A stretch of 64,000 bases of DNA from Tiliqua scincoides (GCF_035046505.1 NC_089823.1:35264388-35328387); one strand, 5' to 3'; counted from the first letter of the stretch, positions 48,201 to 58,408 are shown. Notes: a model not told the origin generated them from the sequence alone. Program-made: numbers and translations.

Positions 48201-51200
48201 GTTCTTGTCCAGGATTGACAGGTGATGAAACCTGGGTTCACCATTTTAAGCCCGAAACAAAACGACAGTCGATGGGATGGTGTCATCCTCAATCTCCACA
48301 GAAGAAAAAATTCAAAGCAACTGCTTCCGCCGGTAAGGTCATGATCACTGTGTTTTGGGACTGTGAGGGCGTCATACTCATTGATGTGATGCCAAGAGGC
48401 AGCACCATTAATTCTGAAGCTCATGTGAAGACATTAACCAAACTCAAGAAGCGCTTCCAGTGACTTCGGCGCCATAACAACCCAGGTGAATGTTTGATTC
48501 AACATGATAACGCTCGGCCTCACACAAGTTTGAGGACTTCGGAACACATCACTAAACAGGGTTGGACTGTGTTACCCCATCCACCCTACAGCCCTGACCT
48601 AGCTCCCTCAGACTTCCACTTGTTTGGGCCATTAAAGGATGCTATTCACGGAAGACATTTTGAGGATGACGAAGAGGTGATTTGCACAGTGCAGAAATGG
48701 CTTCGTGACCAGAACAAGGAGTGGTACCGACAGGGCATACATGCCCTTGTGTCTCGCTGGAGGAAGGCCATAGAACTGGACAGAGATTACGTGGAAAAAT
48801 AGGGAGTGTAGAAGAAACATCATTCTTTCTTGTGTGTAAGTTTCATTGTGTTCAATAAATAATTGTTGAAGAAAAAAAATGTGGTGCATTACTTTCTGGG
48901 CGACCCTCATATCATTGATGCATAATTTCGTGCAAAATGCACTGAAACAAACTGTGATGAAATATCCCTATTCTATCAAAAGTTATAGCCAAAAAACCCA
49001 GTGGGGCAATGGTGCATCACTATACCCACTGCCCAGGGCGTCATACCCACTGCATGGGAGGAGGTCCATCATGGGGGTGATGGGCTGGCCTCCCTTGGAA
49101 CTACATATAAAAGGAAGAGCCTTGTATACACTGTCATCTTCTGTATCCCTTCTCTTGCTGACGTCTGTTCTCCTCACTTCCTTGGGATTTACTCACAATT
49201 CAGCTCTCTGCATTATAGCAATCGCCATCTTTGTGACATGTCACTGCAGTGTACTTTAGTAACTCACTTGATTAGCGTTTAGTGTTGAGATGGGACTTTC
49301 CTCTTTTCCTGATGACGTTCTCTCCCTTTGCCTCTCGTCATGCTGAAACTGTCCCATTTAACAATATTTTTCAGCTTGTTTGTTTAGAATGGAAACACCA
49401 AGGGAGCAAATCTGTCTTATGGTTTAAATCTTGGGAGTAAACCCCACGGAGCACAAAGGGACTCACTTCTGTGCTTTAGTGTTCATGAATTGAGCTTTCT
49501 TTTCTTCAACCAGGTCAACACTGCAGTCATACCTCAAGCGGCAGGAAGATAGATGTGGAGGACATACTGCAGATAACCCATTTGACAAAGGTTGGAATTT
49601 GAGGCACCTTGCCCTCCCCTCCAGTATCTGTAGAAGTATGGTTATAAGAATCTGATAAGAATCACCATGAATTCAGATATTTTTTCCTGTTATACTGTCA
49701 TGTTCATTTTTTCTGTGGTCTACCTATCCCATCCGCTACTGAATTAGTCCAGTTCGCTTAAGCCAAATCTCAGACATTTATAATAAAAACTGAAAATTGC
49801 ATGGTATACTTAATTTGATTTATTTGATCAAATAAATGAAATCAAATTTGATTTACTTGTTTTCTGTAAACTGCTTTGTGTTCTTTCTTTTTGTTGTTGA
49901 AAAGATAAAAATATTTTTAATAATAGCTGTGATACTGAAAGTCCCAAAAAATAATTGAAACCATACATATCTCTGAAACTTTGAAGACAAATCTGAAGCT
50001 AATTCATTGAGCTGAATGTTCTTGGATTCAAGAAAACAATCCTAGATAGAAGATTATAACCTAGGAAATTTGTTTGGAACTTCCTTGTGTGTTTATTGGA
50101 TCTATCAAATGCATGTATCAATTTTTCTTTTTATTGTTAAGTGTCTAGGTCAAATGCTAATTTTATTGTCCTAAATGTTGGTATTCTCTCCAAAATAATT
50201 TTTTAGTAGTGTTATGTGGATCCCAGCTTTACCGCATTTCTACAGAAGCCGCATGTCTGCATTCCTTAGATTTCTAAGGGCATAATCCAACCAACTTTCC
50301 AGCACTGAGGTAAGGGCAATGCAGCTCTGATGTAATGGAACAAACATTGTCTTGCCTTGAGGAGGCCTCCATGACTGCCACGCAACTGCAGAAAGCAGCA
50401 CATGCCCCCTTGGCACAGCTATGTCAGTGCTGGAAAGTTGGATAGAATTTTGACCTAACTCTTTTGGAAATTTGAATGACAGCCTGCTGCTATTGCTCTG
50501 GCACATGTATTGTCTGACACATGTACTTTCTTGATAGCAGCGCAGCAATTTAGACATGGTCAACCAGACTCCTTTGAAAAGACTAACAAAGATGCTCCTC
50601 CTGTCTCCACTACTGTTCACATCTTGTCCCTACTGCTTAGGCTCCGCCAGTGTTGCTGCCATCTTTCCCTACTGAAAGTGGTAACTATATGACATTCTTG
50701 TGTGGTCGCTCCCCACTTTTGAGGCATTGGATCCAGGTGCAGAAATAGTTGATCCTTGACTGTGTTGTTTTCATTCCAGGCCCTGGACCAGGCTAACTTG
50801 AACAGTGAAGGTATCAGTCTTTCCCTGGAGGAGCAGCTCAATGCATTGACTTTGTCTGAACCTGCCAGTGATGATGCTCAGTCTACGGTGTACCTCTTTG
50901 GTACAGCTTTCAGTGTGGATCTTTTTGAAACTACCAGGCAAAGCACCAAGGTATTAAAATTTTGGCAAGCCTTTCTAGGGGTGCCTGGCTCCCTTTTTAA
51001 AAATGGTCTCAATTCAAGTTCTGTTTTTGAACTAATCAACGTAATTTTAATATAAAAGCTATAACTCATTTTTTAAAATGAACAGCAACATTTATTGTAA
51101 TAAAACATTCCCAGCAACAAAGAATAGACTCTTCAGGTAAGACCCAGCAGATCCCTTGTAATGCAGTAACTCCCACATTTAAGACAGTCATAAATTGGAG

Positions 51201-54200
51201 TTCCACAGCAAAATGTAAGCAATCTTAATCCTACCAAATACCTGGTATGCCCACCACAGAAGAGGAAAGAAGTCCCAAAGAGCTCAAAAGCTGCTGCCCT
51301 GGAGAGCAGAGAAAGAGAGAGATTATGAGCAGAGGACAATTTCTATTGCATATCTCTTCATTACATAAAGGTTTTTCTCTCTTTAAAAGTTGGGTATGAC
51401 ATTGAAACAGAGCACTTGTATCTTGTTTACTGGATGGAGGATAGTCAAACATGCTTGTGTAAAATTTTCTAGCCTAGTTGCTTAGTAGTTGTAGCCTTAT
51501 GATGTGTGTAGGTGAAAAATGCAAGCAGGCTCAGTAAGTCTGATATTGGAAAATAGTTGTTTAACCTTTCAGAGTTGAACTTGGGTGACAAAGTTTCCTT
51601 AAGACTTGAAATTAACTGCAAGGGTAGAGGCATGGAATCTTACAATGGCAGAAGGGGAACTTTTTTCTCCCTGAACATCACATCTTGGTTGATTCTTCAT
51701 GTTTTCATTAATAGATGAACTGCTGTGACCACGTCAGACTTTTTTTATGGAAGCAAAGTAGAAAAACTTGAGAACAGTTCAGGTTACGACTTTTTGTTTC
51801 TTTTTCGCAGTCCAATACTATGTTCCGTTATGCATATTGTTCATCATGGAAGATCTTGCATTGTTATCCTGGGCAACATTTTGTGTATTGTCCACCAATT
51901 TTAGCTTCATAACTACTATTTCAAGCAAGGTGGGAATTGCCAGGTTAGGCTTGGGTTCAGGTTATCCCTCCCCAAATACATATGACGAAAATTAGGTTGA
52001 CTTCCAAAACTCCCATGACTACAGTACAGAGATGGTGGCAGTAGTTCTAGGTACAATTACTTGGACAGGTCTCATTCAACTGACTGGGACTTGCTTCTGG
52101 CTGCTTGGAATTGGACAATAAGTGCTCTTTTTTTCTCTGCTGCCAGCTGTCACATCTCTTGGAAAAACTAAAGGCCATTCAAGTTCATTCCCAGAAAAGG
52201 TGAGTGTTGCCACACCAGGTTTCTTTCTAGAGTGTTGTGGGTTTGGGCTGCTGTATGATGTCAAAGCCCAGGGAATGGTAGGTGGGCTGCTGTTGCAGAC
52301 CAGTAGCTGGGTGGGATGCAAAAAGAGCAATTTTGGAACAGATTCAATTCCATGATGTGGTGCATCTGAACATTTTGGTACTCCAACCTTAATTATCCAA
52401 CTACGTTGGGATCTGGGAGTATTTGTGAAGTTCAAATACAAAAGTCAGTTTCTGTGTGAGGAATAAACCTTGTGGTTTGCATTCTTGTTTTCATTTCTTG
52501 AATAAATAGGGATGGAGAAGCATTAGTAGCTCAGTACATAGAGAGATTAAGTGGCAGTAAAGGTGGAAGTGGACAACAACGTTTGGAGCCTATTTCAAGA
52601 AGAGCCCCTTTGATAACTTAGTAATGTTTTCATTAGTATGCTTGCAAAGTGTGTTTATCCATTTTAGAATCATAATACGTTGAGCTTTAGTTGAGTAGTA
52701 GACCACATGCTTTGCATATGGAAGGTCCCACAGGGGGAGTTTATAGCTGAGGTGAGATTGGGAACTGGAGTCATTGTTTTCTGTCCTTTTTTCCCCAGTG
52801 TCATTGTGTCTCAGTGGACCAGCATGTTGAAGGTTGTAGCAGTGCACCTTGAGAAGCTTGGCCTGAAATATGCCACAGTGGATGGCTCTGTGAATCCTAA
52901 GCAGAGAATGGATGTGGTTGAGGAGTTCAACAATAACCCTAAAGGACCTCAGGTATGGGAATCATACAACCCTAAGGGACAGCCACCTCCCATACACTCT
53001 GGCCTGCTCTTTTAAGTCATCTGAGGGGCTCTCTTGCAAGTTGTGCCTCTGACCCAATTTATGAGGATGGGAGCATGAGGGCAAACCTTCTCCGCAGGGG
53101 CATTACAATTATGGAACTCCCTTCCTGCGAAATTAAGAACTACCCCTTCCCTCATGGCTTTTCAGCAAGGTCTCAAAACATTTGTTTCATCAAGTATTTG
53201 GGTGGTTATTATTATTATTATTATTAACAGTATTTATATACCGCTTTTCAACTAAAAGTTCAAAAGTTTCAACTAAAAGATGGGTTGGTAGTTGCCTCCT
53301 GTGCCTCTGTTATAGATGCTGCTCTATTTTTTACTTGTTGGTTTGAACTGCCAATCCCCAACTGTCTTTATTAATTAATTTATTTATTGTAAGCTTGATT
53401 GTATTATTTTATGGAAACTTGTAAGCTGCCTTGGGAATTTGTCTTGGGAAGAGACAGGCAGACTATAATGTTTTCAAATAAATAAATAGTAATGGAGAGT
53501 GAATCTTTCCTGTGCTATATGTGTACACCTGTATGTAGAGGGACTAAGGGCCAAATCTATTCAATTTTTCAGTGCTGGTGCAGCCATGCCAACAGGCAGA
53601 GGGGCAGTCATGGAGGCCTCCTCAGAGTAAGGGAATGATTGTTCCCGTTCCTCAGAGCGACATTATTGCTGCACCGGCATTGAAAATTTGGATAGGATTG
53701 GGCCCTTATTCTCCAAAGAGGTGGTTTTAATCTACTCAGTGTTACGAATAAGGATGGTAGGCTGCTTAGATCTCATTTAATTAACTTTAACCAAGGGCAG
53801 AAGAAATTGTGTATCTATGTGTTGGGAGACAGTTAACTGTATTCTTTCATTGTCTTGTCCTAGGTGATGTTGATCTCACTCCTAGCAGGAGGTGTTGGCC
53901 TTAATCTGGTTGGAGGAAACCATCTCTTTCTGTTAGACATGCATTGGTAAAGAAAGGCAGCTTTTACGTCTTAATACAAAAATTGATCAGAGCTGTTCCT
54001 TTTGTATTTGCAGTTTCAAGAATCAGATCTGGGTTGATTTAAAAAGATCAAGTCATTAATTTTTAACCAAACATATTTATTTGGTTCTTCCTCTCCTATT
54101 GTAATTTTAAAAAAATCTTACAAATTGACTGTGTTGTGTCTGCAGTAAAGTTTTCCCTCCCCCTCACCCCCGTTTAACTTAGCTCTTAGCTGCTCATGAG

Positions 54201-55420
54201 ATAGCAATAGTTAATTTCATCAACCAGCCTCTCTCCTACTCATGGTGTGAGGAGGATACCAGGGGTGCCACATAACTGACAGAGGAGGGGGGAAATGAAA
54301 GAATGCTGGGAAAACTGGAGGTGACATTGTCACTGCCTCATTTCTCAGGTAGCACTAGATTTTGAAATATAGGAGAAATCTCAAGGTCAGTCTGGCAATC
54401 CTATGCAGTGAGCTTAGCATTAGAATATGTTTTCTTTCCCAGTTAAATCATAACTAGATCTTAGAGTGACAGCTGTTTTCTTTGTGTTCAGGAATCCAGC
54501 ACTGGAGGACCAAGCCTGTGACCGCATTTATCGTGTGGGGCAACGAAACAATGTCACAATTCACAGGTCATATTTGTAAAATGTTTCATACTATTGTCTG
54601 TCTCTGTGGGTGGGGGGGGCACCTCAGGATGAAGGGCAGGTGACTCTGAGCTTGCACCCTGCTTGATTCTTCTACACCTCCTTCTGCATTATGGGGCAGC
54701 AAGCCCTTAACCCCAGAGGAGAGGGAGTGTCCTACTTTTATCATTATGGTTTTCCTTGTCATCCTTGCTCTTTCAGTATGGCTAAGCAAGGGGAGAAGAG
54801 AGTCCTTGGCTGCTGCTGATCTGCTTTTAAAGCCTCTTAGGGGGGTTTGGCAGTACTTCTGTTCCCAGTTCCACAAGACAACTGAGCCTTGTTGCTCTGC
54901 AGATATCTAACTGGGTCAATGGGCTCGGTCTCCAGGCCAGCCTGCCCACAATTTGCCATTTCCTGTTCCTTCAGTGTCACTTCAGTTCAGTTTCAGTGTA
55001 TCAGCCTCTGTGGTGGATAGATCTTTCAGCCCTAACCTTGCTGTCAGGAGGCTGGGGGTAGGACAGTTAGATACGGATATAAATTAATAGAGTTGTAGGT
55101 TGTTTTTAAGTGCCATGTGAAAGGAACTGAAGTCTTATTGCAAAAAATCTTCAGGCCTGATCTCCTGATCCCTCTGTTCTTAACTGGTTCTTCACTGTTC
55201 TTAACTGGTTACCACTCATTTCTGCTCAGATATTTGGATAACTTGGACAGATGAAGATTGTGCTTTGTTTTTTAGGTTTGTCTGTGAAGGGACAGTTGAA
55301 GAAAAGATTTCGGACCTGCAAACCAAGAAAAAAGAACTGGCCCAGAAAGTGCTGTCGGGCAGAGAAGACTCTTTCACAAAGCTCAACCTGGCAGATCTCA
55401 AACTCCTGTTTGGCATTTAA
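31327..55420 (+). CDS. TTF2: TTF2, SWI2/SNF2 transcription termination factor 2 (23 exons)
   Basis: TTF2 is a DNA-dependent ATPase that releases RNA polymerase II transcripts, notably at mitosis. Exons: 31327-31354, 32009-32120, 32949-33035, 33147-33213, 34202-35107, 35616-35742, 36563-36745, 37946-38103, 42100-42181, 42897-43013, 43210-43360, 44112-44217, 45831-46021, 46542-46695, 47298-47389, 49514-49590, 50538-50680, 50780-50950, 52147-52199, 52799-52952, 53864-53946, 54492-54566, 55276-55420. They total 3462 nt: 1153 residues plus TAA (human 1162 by recollection), all phases consistent. Motifs: GRF-type zinc finger, Walker A DDMGLGKT (585-592), DEAH (728-731), [20 protein letters not shown] (1092-1099). 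The start ATG has G at -3 and +4. AATAAA follows at 55610. Introns hold CR1, hAT, SINE, mariner and MITE copies. The gene appears intact. Confidence 0.97.
31591..31663. mobile_element. 73-bp piggyBac-like MITE in TTF2 intron 1
   Basis: TTAA lies at 31587-31590 and 31664-31667. Here the right end reads GGGCAGAAATGGG, the better-matched inverted repeat of the three short copies. Confidence 0.8.
32354..32815. mobile_element. hAT-like element with GC-rich inverted interior, right end degraded
   Basis: It begins CAGTGGTTCTCAAACTC. The interior is related to the element at 44292-44595 (GGGGAGCCCTG, GATCCTGGGAAT blocks). No clean right terminus or target duplication was found, so the right edge is approximate. 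Confidence 0.5.
33648..33735. mobile_element. Short palindromic MITE copy in TTF2 intron 4
   Basis: It carries CACTTACCTTGGAATAAGTG and GACTTACTTCTGAGTAAACA inverted halves. Confidence 0.6.
34202..35107 (+). CDS. TTF2: TTF2 exon 5: long polar linker with PIP-box-like motif
   Basis: This 906-nt exon encodes residues 99-400, a Lys/Glu/Ser-rich linker expected to be disordered. It is poorly conserved with mammalian TTF2 apart from the ends (NPFK near the start, LTAQLRQKK at the end). At 34412-34435 it encodes QQKLSEFF (residues 169-176), an exact fit to the PCNA-interacting consensus QxxLxxFF. The splice donor AAG|GTCTCT is weak and is followed by a CT-rich run. Without splicing the frame stays open to 35248. 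Confidence 0.9.
37428..37720 (-). repeat. CR1 LINE 3' fragment in TTF2 intron 7
   Basis: It opens with CATAGAATCATAGAGTTGGA, the complement of a classical CR1 3' end, and continues into CCACCTTTCTCAGCAATCTG and ACCTCTTCCTAATATCCAAC. It is a different CR1 subfamily from the TTCTTATG-ended copies. Confidence 0.75.
39212..39700 (-). repeat. CR1 LINE 3' fragment interrupted by a hAT element
   Basis: CR1 sequence at 39212-39300 continues at 39663-39700 (AGCGCACAAGACAACAAGAG). Removing the hAT and one 8-bp duplication restores the usual CR1 order, as judged against the copy at 58112-58275. Confidence 0.8.
39301..39662. mobile_element. Non-autonomous hAT nested in CR1, TSD CCCTAGGG
   Basis: It begins CAGTGGTTCTCACACATTT and ends TTTGAGAAACACTG. 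A perfect 8-bp duplication lies at 39293-39300 and 39663-39670. It is the same subfamily as 10925-11282 and also carries the embedded half MITE. Confidence 0.95.
40702..41300 (+). repeat. CR1 LINE, open C-terminal RT frame plus 3' UTR, in TTF2 intron 8
   Basis: An open frame of 133 codons (40707-41108) encodes the end of CR1 ORF2 ([48 protein letters not shown]). The 3' UTR follows to TTCTTATGTTCTTATG. It is one of the best-preserved CR1 copies here, 5' truncated. Confidence 0.9.
41626..41975 (-). repeat. tRNA-derived SINE with LINE-type tail, inverse copy
   Basis: It is the complement of the SINE at 3265-3600: (AAT)n, TTTATATACCGCCTTTCTTG, the body, then the tRNA-like head with TGGCGACTTTGTGGATG and CTCTACCCTCTAGACCAG. 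It ends 125 bp before TTF2 exon 9. Confidence 0.75.
42100..46695 (+). CDS. TTF2: TTF2 exons 9-14: SNF2 N-terminal ATPase lobe
   Basis: These exons carry the first RecA-like lobe. Exon 9 has [16 protein letters not shown] (motif Q region) and GGIL. Exon 10 has ADDMGLGKT (Walker A, residues 584-592). Exon 11 has [19 protein letters not shown] (motif Ia). Exon 12 has [14 protein letters not shown] (motif Ib). Exon 13 has [14 protein letters not shown] (motif II DEAH, 728-731) and [20 protein letters not shown] (motif III). Exon 14 has [11 protein letters not shown] and [18 protein letters not shown]. All key catalytic residues are present. Confidence 0.95.
43500..43690 (+). repeat. MIR/L2-like ancient SINE remnant
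   Basis: ACCCTGCCTTACAGGGCTGC followed by TTTGTAAAGCACTTTGAAAC resembles the conserved core and 3' end of MIR/L2-type repeats. It is diverged, with approximate edges. Confidence 0.4.
44292..44595. mobile_element. Non-autonomous hAT element, TSD CCTTAGTA
   Basis: It begins CAGTCTGGGTCCTCAAACTG and ends ACGTTTGAGTACCAGTG. A perfect 8-bp duplication lies at 44284-44291 and 44596-44603. It is in the TTF2 intron after exon 12. Confidence 0.85.
45281..45506. mobile_element. Fold-back element with internal direct repeats
   Basis: Arms of about 80 bp (from GGAATGCTAAGTTTCTTCAG to CTCACCTTCAGAACC, and the inverse ending at 45506) pair at roughly 80-85 percent by eye. Between them AACCAG-CAxTGCTGCAAAAG-CCTTTGCAG is directly repeated. 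One arm resembles 12571-12645. The superfamily is not assigned. Confidence 0.55.
46141..46364. mobile_element. Short hAT-like element, imperfect TSD
   Basis: The ends CAGCTGTCACCAACTTTTTA and GGTTGCTGACTCCTG are inverted. The flanking 8-mers GCCTAGAG and GCCTATAC agree at 6 of 8. Confidence 0.65.
47576..48909 (+). mobile_element. Near-complete mariner element, TSD TA
   Basis: It is 1334 bp long with matched inverted ends of about 35 bp (GAGGGTCGCCCAGAAAGTAA left, complement TTACTTTCTGGGCGACCCTC right). TA flanks it at 47574-47575 and 48910-48911. It carries one transposase-like region. It has the size, ends and target of Mariner/Tc1-family mariner. It lies in the TTF2 intron between exons 15 and 16, in the same orientation as the gene, within an older repeat (flanks at 47455 and after 48912). 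Confidence 0.95.
47733..48802 (+). pseudogene. Mariner transposase, D,D34D type, inactivated
   Basis: The coding region starts [20 protein letters not shown] with a helix-turn-helix N-terminal half ([20 protein letters not shown]). The catalytic aspartates are all visible: GDETWVHHF, then [11 protein letters not shown], then [14 protein letters not shown], giving the D,D34D spacing of mariners. Three lesions separate the pieces: an extra A in the A-run near 48149-48155, a two-base loss near 48216, and an in-frame TGA at 48461-48463 where CGA is likely ancestral (CpG decay). The subfamily is not assigned. Confidence 0.85.
50278..50455. mobile_element. Harbinger-like MITE (long family), TSD TAA
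   Basis: This is a 178-bp copy with TAA at 50275-50277 and 50456-50458. It ends 82 bp before TTF2 exon 17. Confidence 0.75.
52799..55420 (+). CDS. TTF2: TTF2 exons 20-23: helicase C-terminal lobe and stop
   Basis: Exons 52799-52952, 53864-53946, 54492-54566 and 55276-55420 form the second RecA-like lobe. Visible motifs are [20 protein letters not shown] (motif IV), [36 protein letters not shown] (motif V), and RIYRVGQR (motif VI arginines, 1092-1099). A C-terminal helix, [19 protein letters not shown], is typical of this family. The frame ends LLFGI followed by TAA, as in human TTF2. Confidence 0.95.
53085..53490 (+). repeat. LINE 3' end (L2-like) with microsatellite interruption
   Basis: TATGGAACTCCCTTCCTGCG and a following TTTCAGCAAGGTCTCAAAAC encode an LWNSLP / F-LKT-like RT C-terminus. 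It ends GTAAGCTGCCTTGGGAATTT and AATAAATAAATAG. An (ATT)n with a TATTTATATACCGCTTTTCA fragment at about 53205-53285 interrupts it. Confidence 0.55.
53548..53705. mobile_element. Harbinger-like MITE (long family)
   Basis: This 158-bp copy has inverted ends, with TAA on the left and TTA on the right. Confidence 0.65.
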
Positions 55421-55609
55421 CCACCAGCTTTTCTTTATAGGAAGAAATCAGCTGTGTGCCTTTTCAAAGCGAATCGTTGTATGCTGTTGTTGTGGTTCTT
55501 GTTTCTTGTAGGCATGACATCCTGTAGGAGGAATGTTTGCCCAATCAATAACCAGATGTATCATTTCTAGCGATGTGGTGTCATGTAGGCAAACATGCCG
55601 TCTGTACCT

Positions 55610-55615
55610 AATAAA
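55610..55615 (+). promoter_or_regulatory. TTF2 polyadenylation signal AATAAA
   Basis: It is the first canonical hexamer after the TTF2 stop, 190 bases downstream, giving a short 3' UTR. A G/T-rich stretch (TTTTGAGGATATTGTCTG) follows, as expected for the downstream element. Confidence 0.75.
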
Positions 55616-57230
55616 GGAATTTTGAGGATATTGTCTGATATTCTTGTTACCCAGTAAATGTGGTCAGTTGCATGTTGTACACATCATGTCACACGGGGTA
55701 GACTCTAAATCCACTGTTTTGAACAGCTGTTCAAATGAATTAGGGCATCCAGGAAGGTAACCAGGTGTATAAAGGTGTCCTAGCTAATCCACCGAACTGC
55801 AGAGAAGTATTGCTATATGCTCAAAATAATAAATGCAAAAAGCAGAGGATCAGAGCTGGACATGTGTAGAAAGGAACTTTGTCAATAGGCAATTAATAAT
55901 GCACTTTAGAAATAATCAGAGTGCTCCATAAAAATGGAACTATGATGGAAGAATTGAGTAAGAATAGACAGTGGGACTGAGTGCAGTGATCAAGGCCCAG
56001 AGGGAGAGACAGAATTGTAAAATACAAGGGCTCACCCTTCCTGTGACCCAACTTGGCCTTCCTTTAATTTATTTAATTACAGATTTTTATGCTGCCTATA
56101 ATGTAGGTCAACCAAAGTAGCATACAAAATATTAAGTCACAGTAGTGCAGCAGTAAATGTTGTTAGTCAATCTGTAGAAAGCATACAATGTAGCAGAGTA
56201 AACATCAAGCTAAACCTGAGTTAACCTTAAGCAGAAATGTCTTCAACTGGCAAGGAGGGAAGAAATCTAATGTCTTGGGAGAGTATCCACAGATGTCTGC
56301 CCCCATCAAAAAGTCTTCCACCAGTGCCCAGTTTATAGACTCCCTAGCATAGTATCAGCTTTTCACATATCTTGTTGCTGCCATTCCCCCCCCCTCCCTT
56401 GCAAATCTGTTTGCTCATTGCTGTTTTGTTGGTTGCATCAGCTCCTGGATATATTGACACCAAATGGAAACAGATACTAGTAGTCCAGTGTTGGAACAAC
56501 CAGTTGGCCCAAAATGCTGTTAAGCAAATTTTGACTCTCTTTAGAGAGGAAAAGTAGTGCATAAATAAATTTGTGAATGAGCTACTGCATTTCTGTAAAT
56601 GAAAGTGACTGGCCTTGCTGGGAGGAAAATTTATTAGCTGTGGAAAAAGACATTCCATAGGAACCTTCTCTTGGAGCAGGCACAGTTAGCACCATGTAGT
56701 ATATACAGTATAACTATGACAAATTTGTGTCAGAGGAGCATCAGATTGCAGTGTACCTTTTAAATCCACACAATGTTTGTTGTCACCTACTCGTAATATG
56801 GAAAATAATCTTGTATTACCAAACTGAAAAATGACCTCTGGTCCTGAAAGCATGCATGTGAATGATGAGTTCTGTAGTCTGTTTATGCACAAGCTGGAGA
56901 TCAACTTTTGACTCTGACAGAAGGAGAAAAAGCACTAGAAAAAATTTTTTTTTTTTAAATTTGAAAAATATATATGTAGAGGGGGGGCAGGTTCAAATTA
57001 ACTTAGTTCAGCCTTTCCACCTTTAATTTGTACAATCTCTTTCAAGCTGAGAGATGAGTTTCAAGGGAGATTTGTGTAAAAGGAAAACTACAAGGCACCA
57101 TTTCAGCTGTAAAGGATTCGTTGCAAATCGATAATATGTGTGGAAAATAATGTTTTTTTGGGTAAAAATAAATCCATTGCAAATGTGAATGGGATTACTA
57201 GGAAGACTAGGCAGGAAAACATGCATAGTT
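55616..57230. other. Region between TTF2 and the tRNA cluster, no gene seen
   Basis: It is mostly unique-looking AT-rich sequence. A stretch around 56058-56560 (TTTATTTAATTACAGATTTT, GCTGCCTATAATGTAGG) may be an old inverse LINE fragment. Confidence 0.4.
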
Positions 57231-57313
57231 GTCAGGATGGCCGAGCGGTCTAAGGCGCTGCGTTCAGGTCGCAGTCTCCCCTGGAGGCGTGGGTTCGAAT
57301 CCCACTTCTGACA
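57231..57313 (+). tRNA. tRNA-Leu (CAG)
   Basis: This is an 83-nt class II tRNA with a long variable arm. The acceptor GTCAGGA pairs with TTCTGAC (one G-T wobble), followed by discriminator A. The anticodon loop TTCAGGT gives CAG. A box TGGCCGAGCGG and B box GGTTCGAATCC are intact. A TTTTTTT terminator follows at 57320-57326. No intron. Confidence 0.97.
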
Positions 57314-57589
57314 AGTGCATTTTTTTGTCAATTACAACCAGCACGTCTCTCTTTTAGCCCCAGCACAAAGCATCTTTAAAAACTGGAATGTTTTTTATTA
57401 AAGCAAGGTCTTATTTTTGGAATTAGATCTGTCCCCTGCATTTTCAATATATCTGTCGTCATATGCGGTGCCTACACTTACCTTGTAAGTGTTAGGAAAG
57501 TAGCAAGAAAACTCAAACCACAAGCAATTTAATTGCTGCTGAACGATGCAGTTACAGGAGGGAGAGGAGCAAAAGCAGAAAGGGGTGGG

Positions 57590-57738
57590 TGGGTCAAGGA
57601 GTGTGCCCTTGCAAGGGAGGGCAGCAGGATGCAGGTCTCTTGTGGACTTGTGTGCTCACTGGGCAACTGGGAGATACAGGAAGCTGGATTACATGGGCCC
57701 CCTTTGTTCTGATCCAGCGGGGCTCTTCTAATGTTCAC
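57590..57738 (+). repeat. CR1 LINE 3' UTR fragment
   Basis: It contains AGCAGGATGCAGGTCTCTTG and GAGATACAGGAAGCTGGATT to TCTTCTAATGTTC. It is diverged. Confidence 0.7.
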
Positions 57739-57897
57739 CCCAATAGGCCTTTTGAGTGTTGCCTTCAGAAGAAGGCAAAAGCAGCAGTCAGAGAGAGGCA
57801 TGCAACCCTGGCTTAGATGCGATGGCGGTGATCAGTCTTTGCAGTCCAAAAAGATCCAGGAACTCTTGCACAGTTTTTATTCAGAATGAATGAATGA

Positions 57898-57984
57898 GAG
57901 CCCAATCCTATGCATGTCTACTCAGAAGTAAGTCCCATTATAGTCAATGCGGTTTACTCCCAGGTGAGGATAGGATTGTAGCCT
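57898..57984. mobile_element. Short palindromic MITE copy
   Basis: GCCCAATCCTATGCATGTCT and GAGGATAGGATTGTAGCC form the inverted ends. Confidence 0.65.
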
Positions 57985-58111
57985 AAACCCTGTGCCTTCT
58001 CACGTTTAACATGCTGACTGCAAGGGGCGCAGATGACCAGGAAAGGAAAATGCACTTTGCACATGCTCAGAGAGACTGTGATTCGCACTTCCATGTGTCT
58101 AGTGGTGCTAA

Positions 58112-58275
58112 ATAAGAACATAAGAACAGCCCCACTGGATCAGGCCACAGGCCCATCTAGTCCAGCTTCCTGTATCTCACAGCGGCCCACCAAATGCCCC
58201 AGGGAGCACACCAGATAACAAGAGACCTCATCCTGGTGCCCTCCCCTGCATCTGGCATTCTGACATAAATCTGTG
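58112..58275 (-). repeat. CR1 LINE 3' UTR fragment
   Basis: It starts AAGAACATAAGAACAGCCCC and runs to TCTGGCATTCTGACATAAAT. It is well conserved with the 27919 copy. Confidence 0.8.
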
Positions 58276-58308
58276 AGCCTTGAAGCAGCTCCTGGGGACT
58301 GAAGACTA

Positions 58309-58408
58309 AGAGCACAAAATCTTATGCATGCCTACTCAGAAGAAAGTCGCATCGTGTTCCATAGGGCTTACTCCCAGGAAAGTGTGCATACAGAGGATTG
58401 CAGCCTTA
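58309..58408. mobile_element. Short palindromic MITE copy
   Basis: It carries CATGCCTACTCAGAAGAAAG and GGGCTTACTCCCAGGAAAG inverted halves. Confidence 0.6.

Noticed and set aside
52690-52745. tRNA-like sequence (CATGCTTTGCATATGGAAGG)
   Set aside because: It is only a short fragment of a tRNA-derived SINE head, with no cloverleaf.
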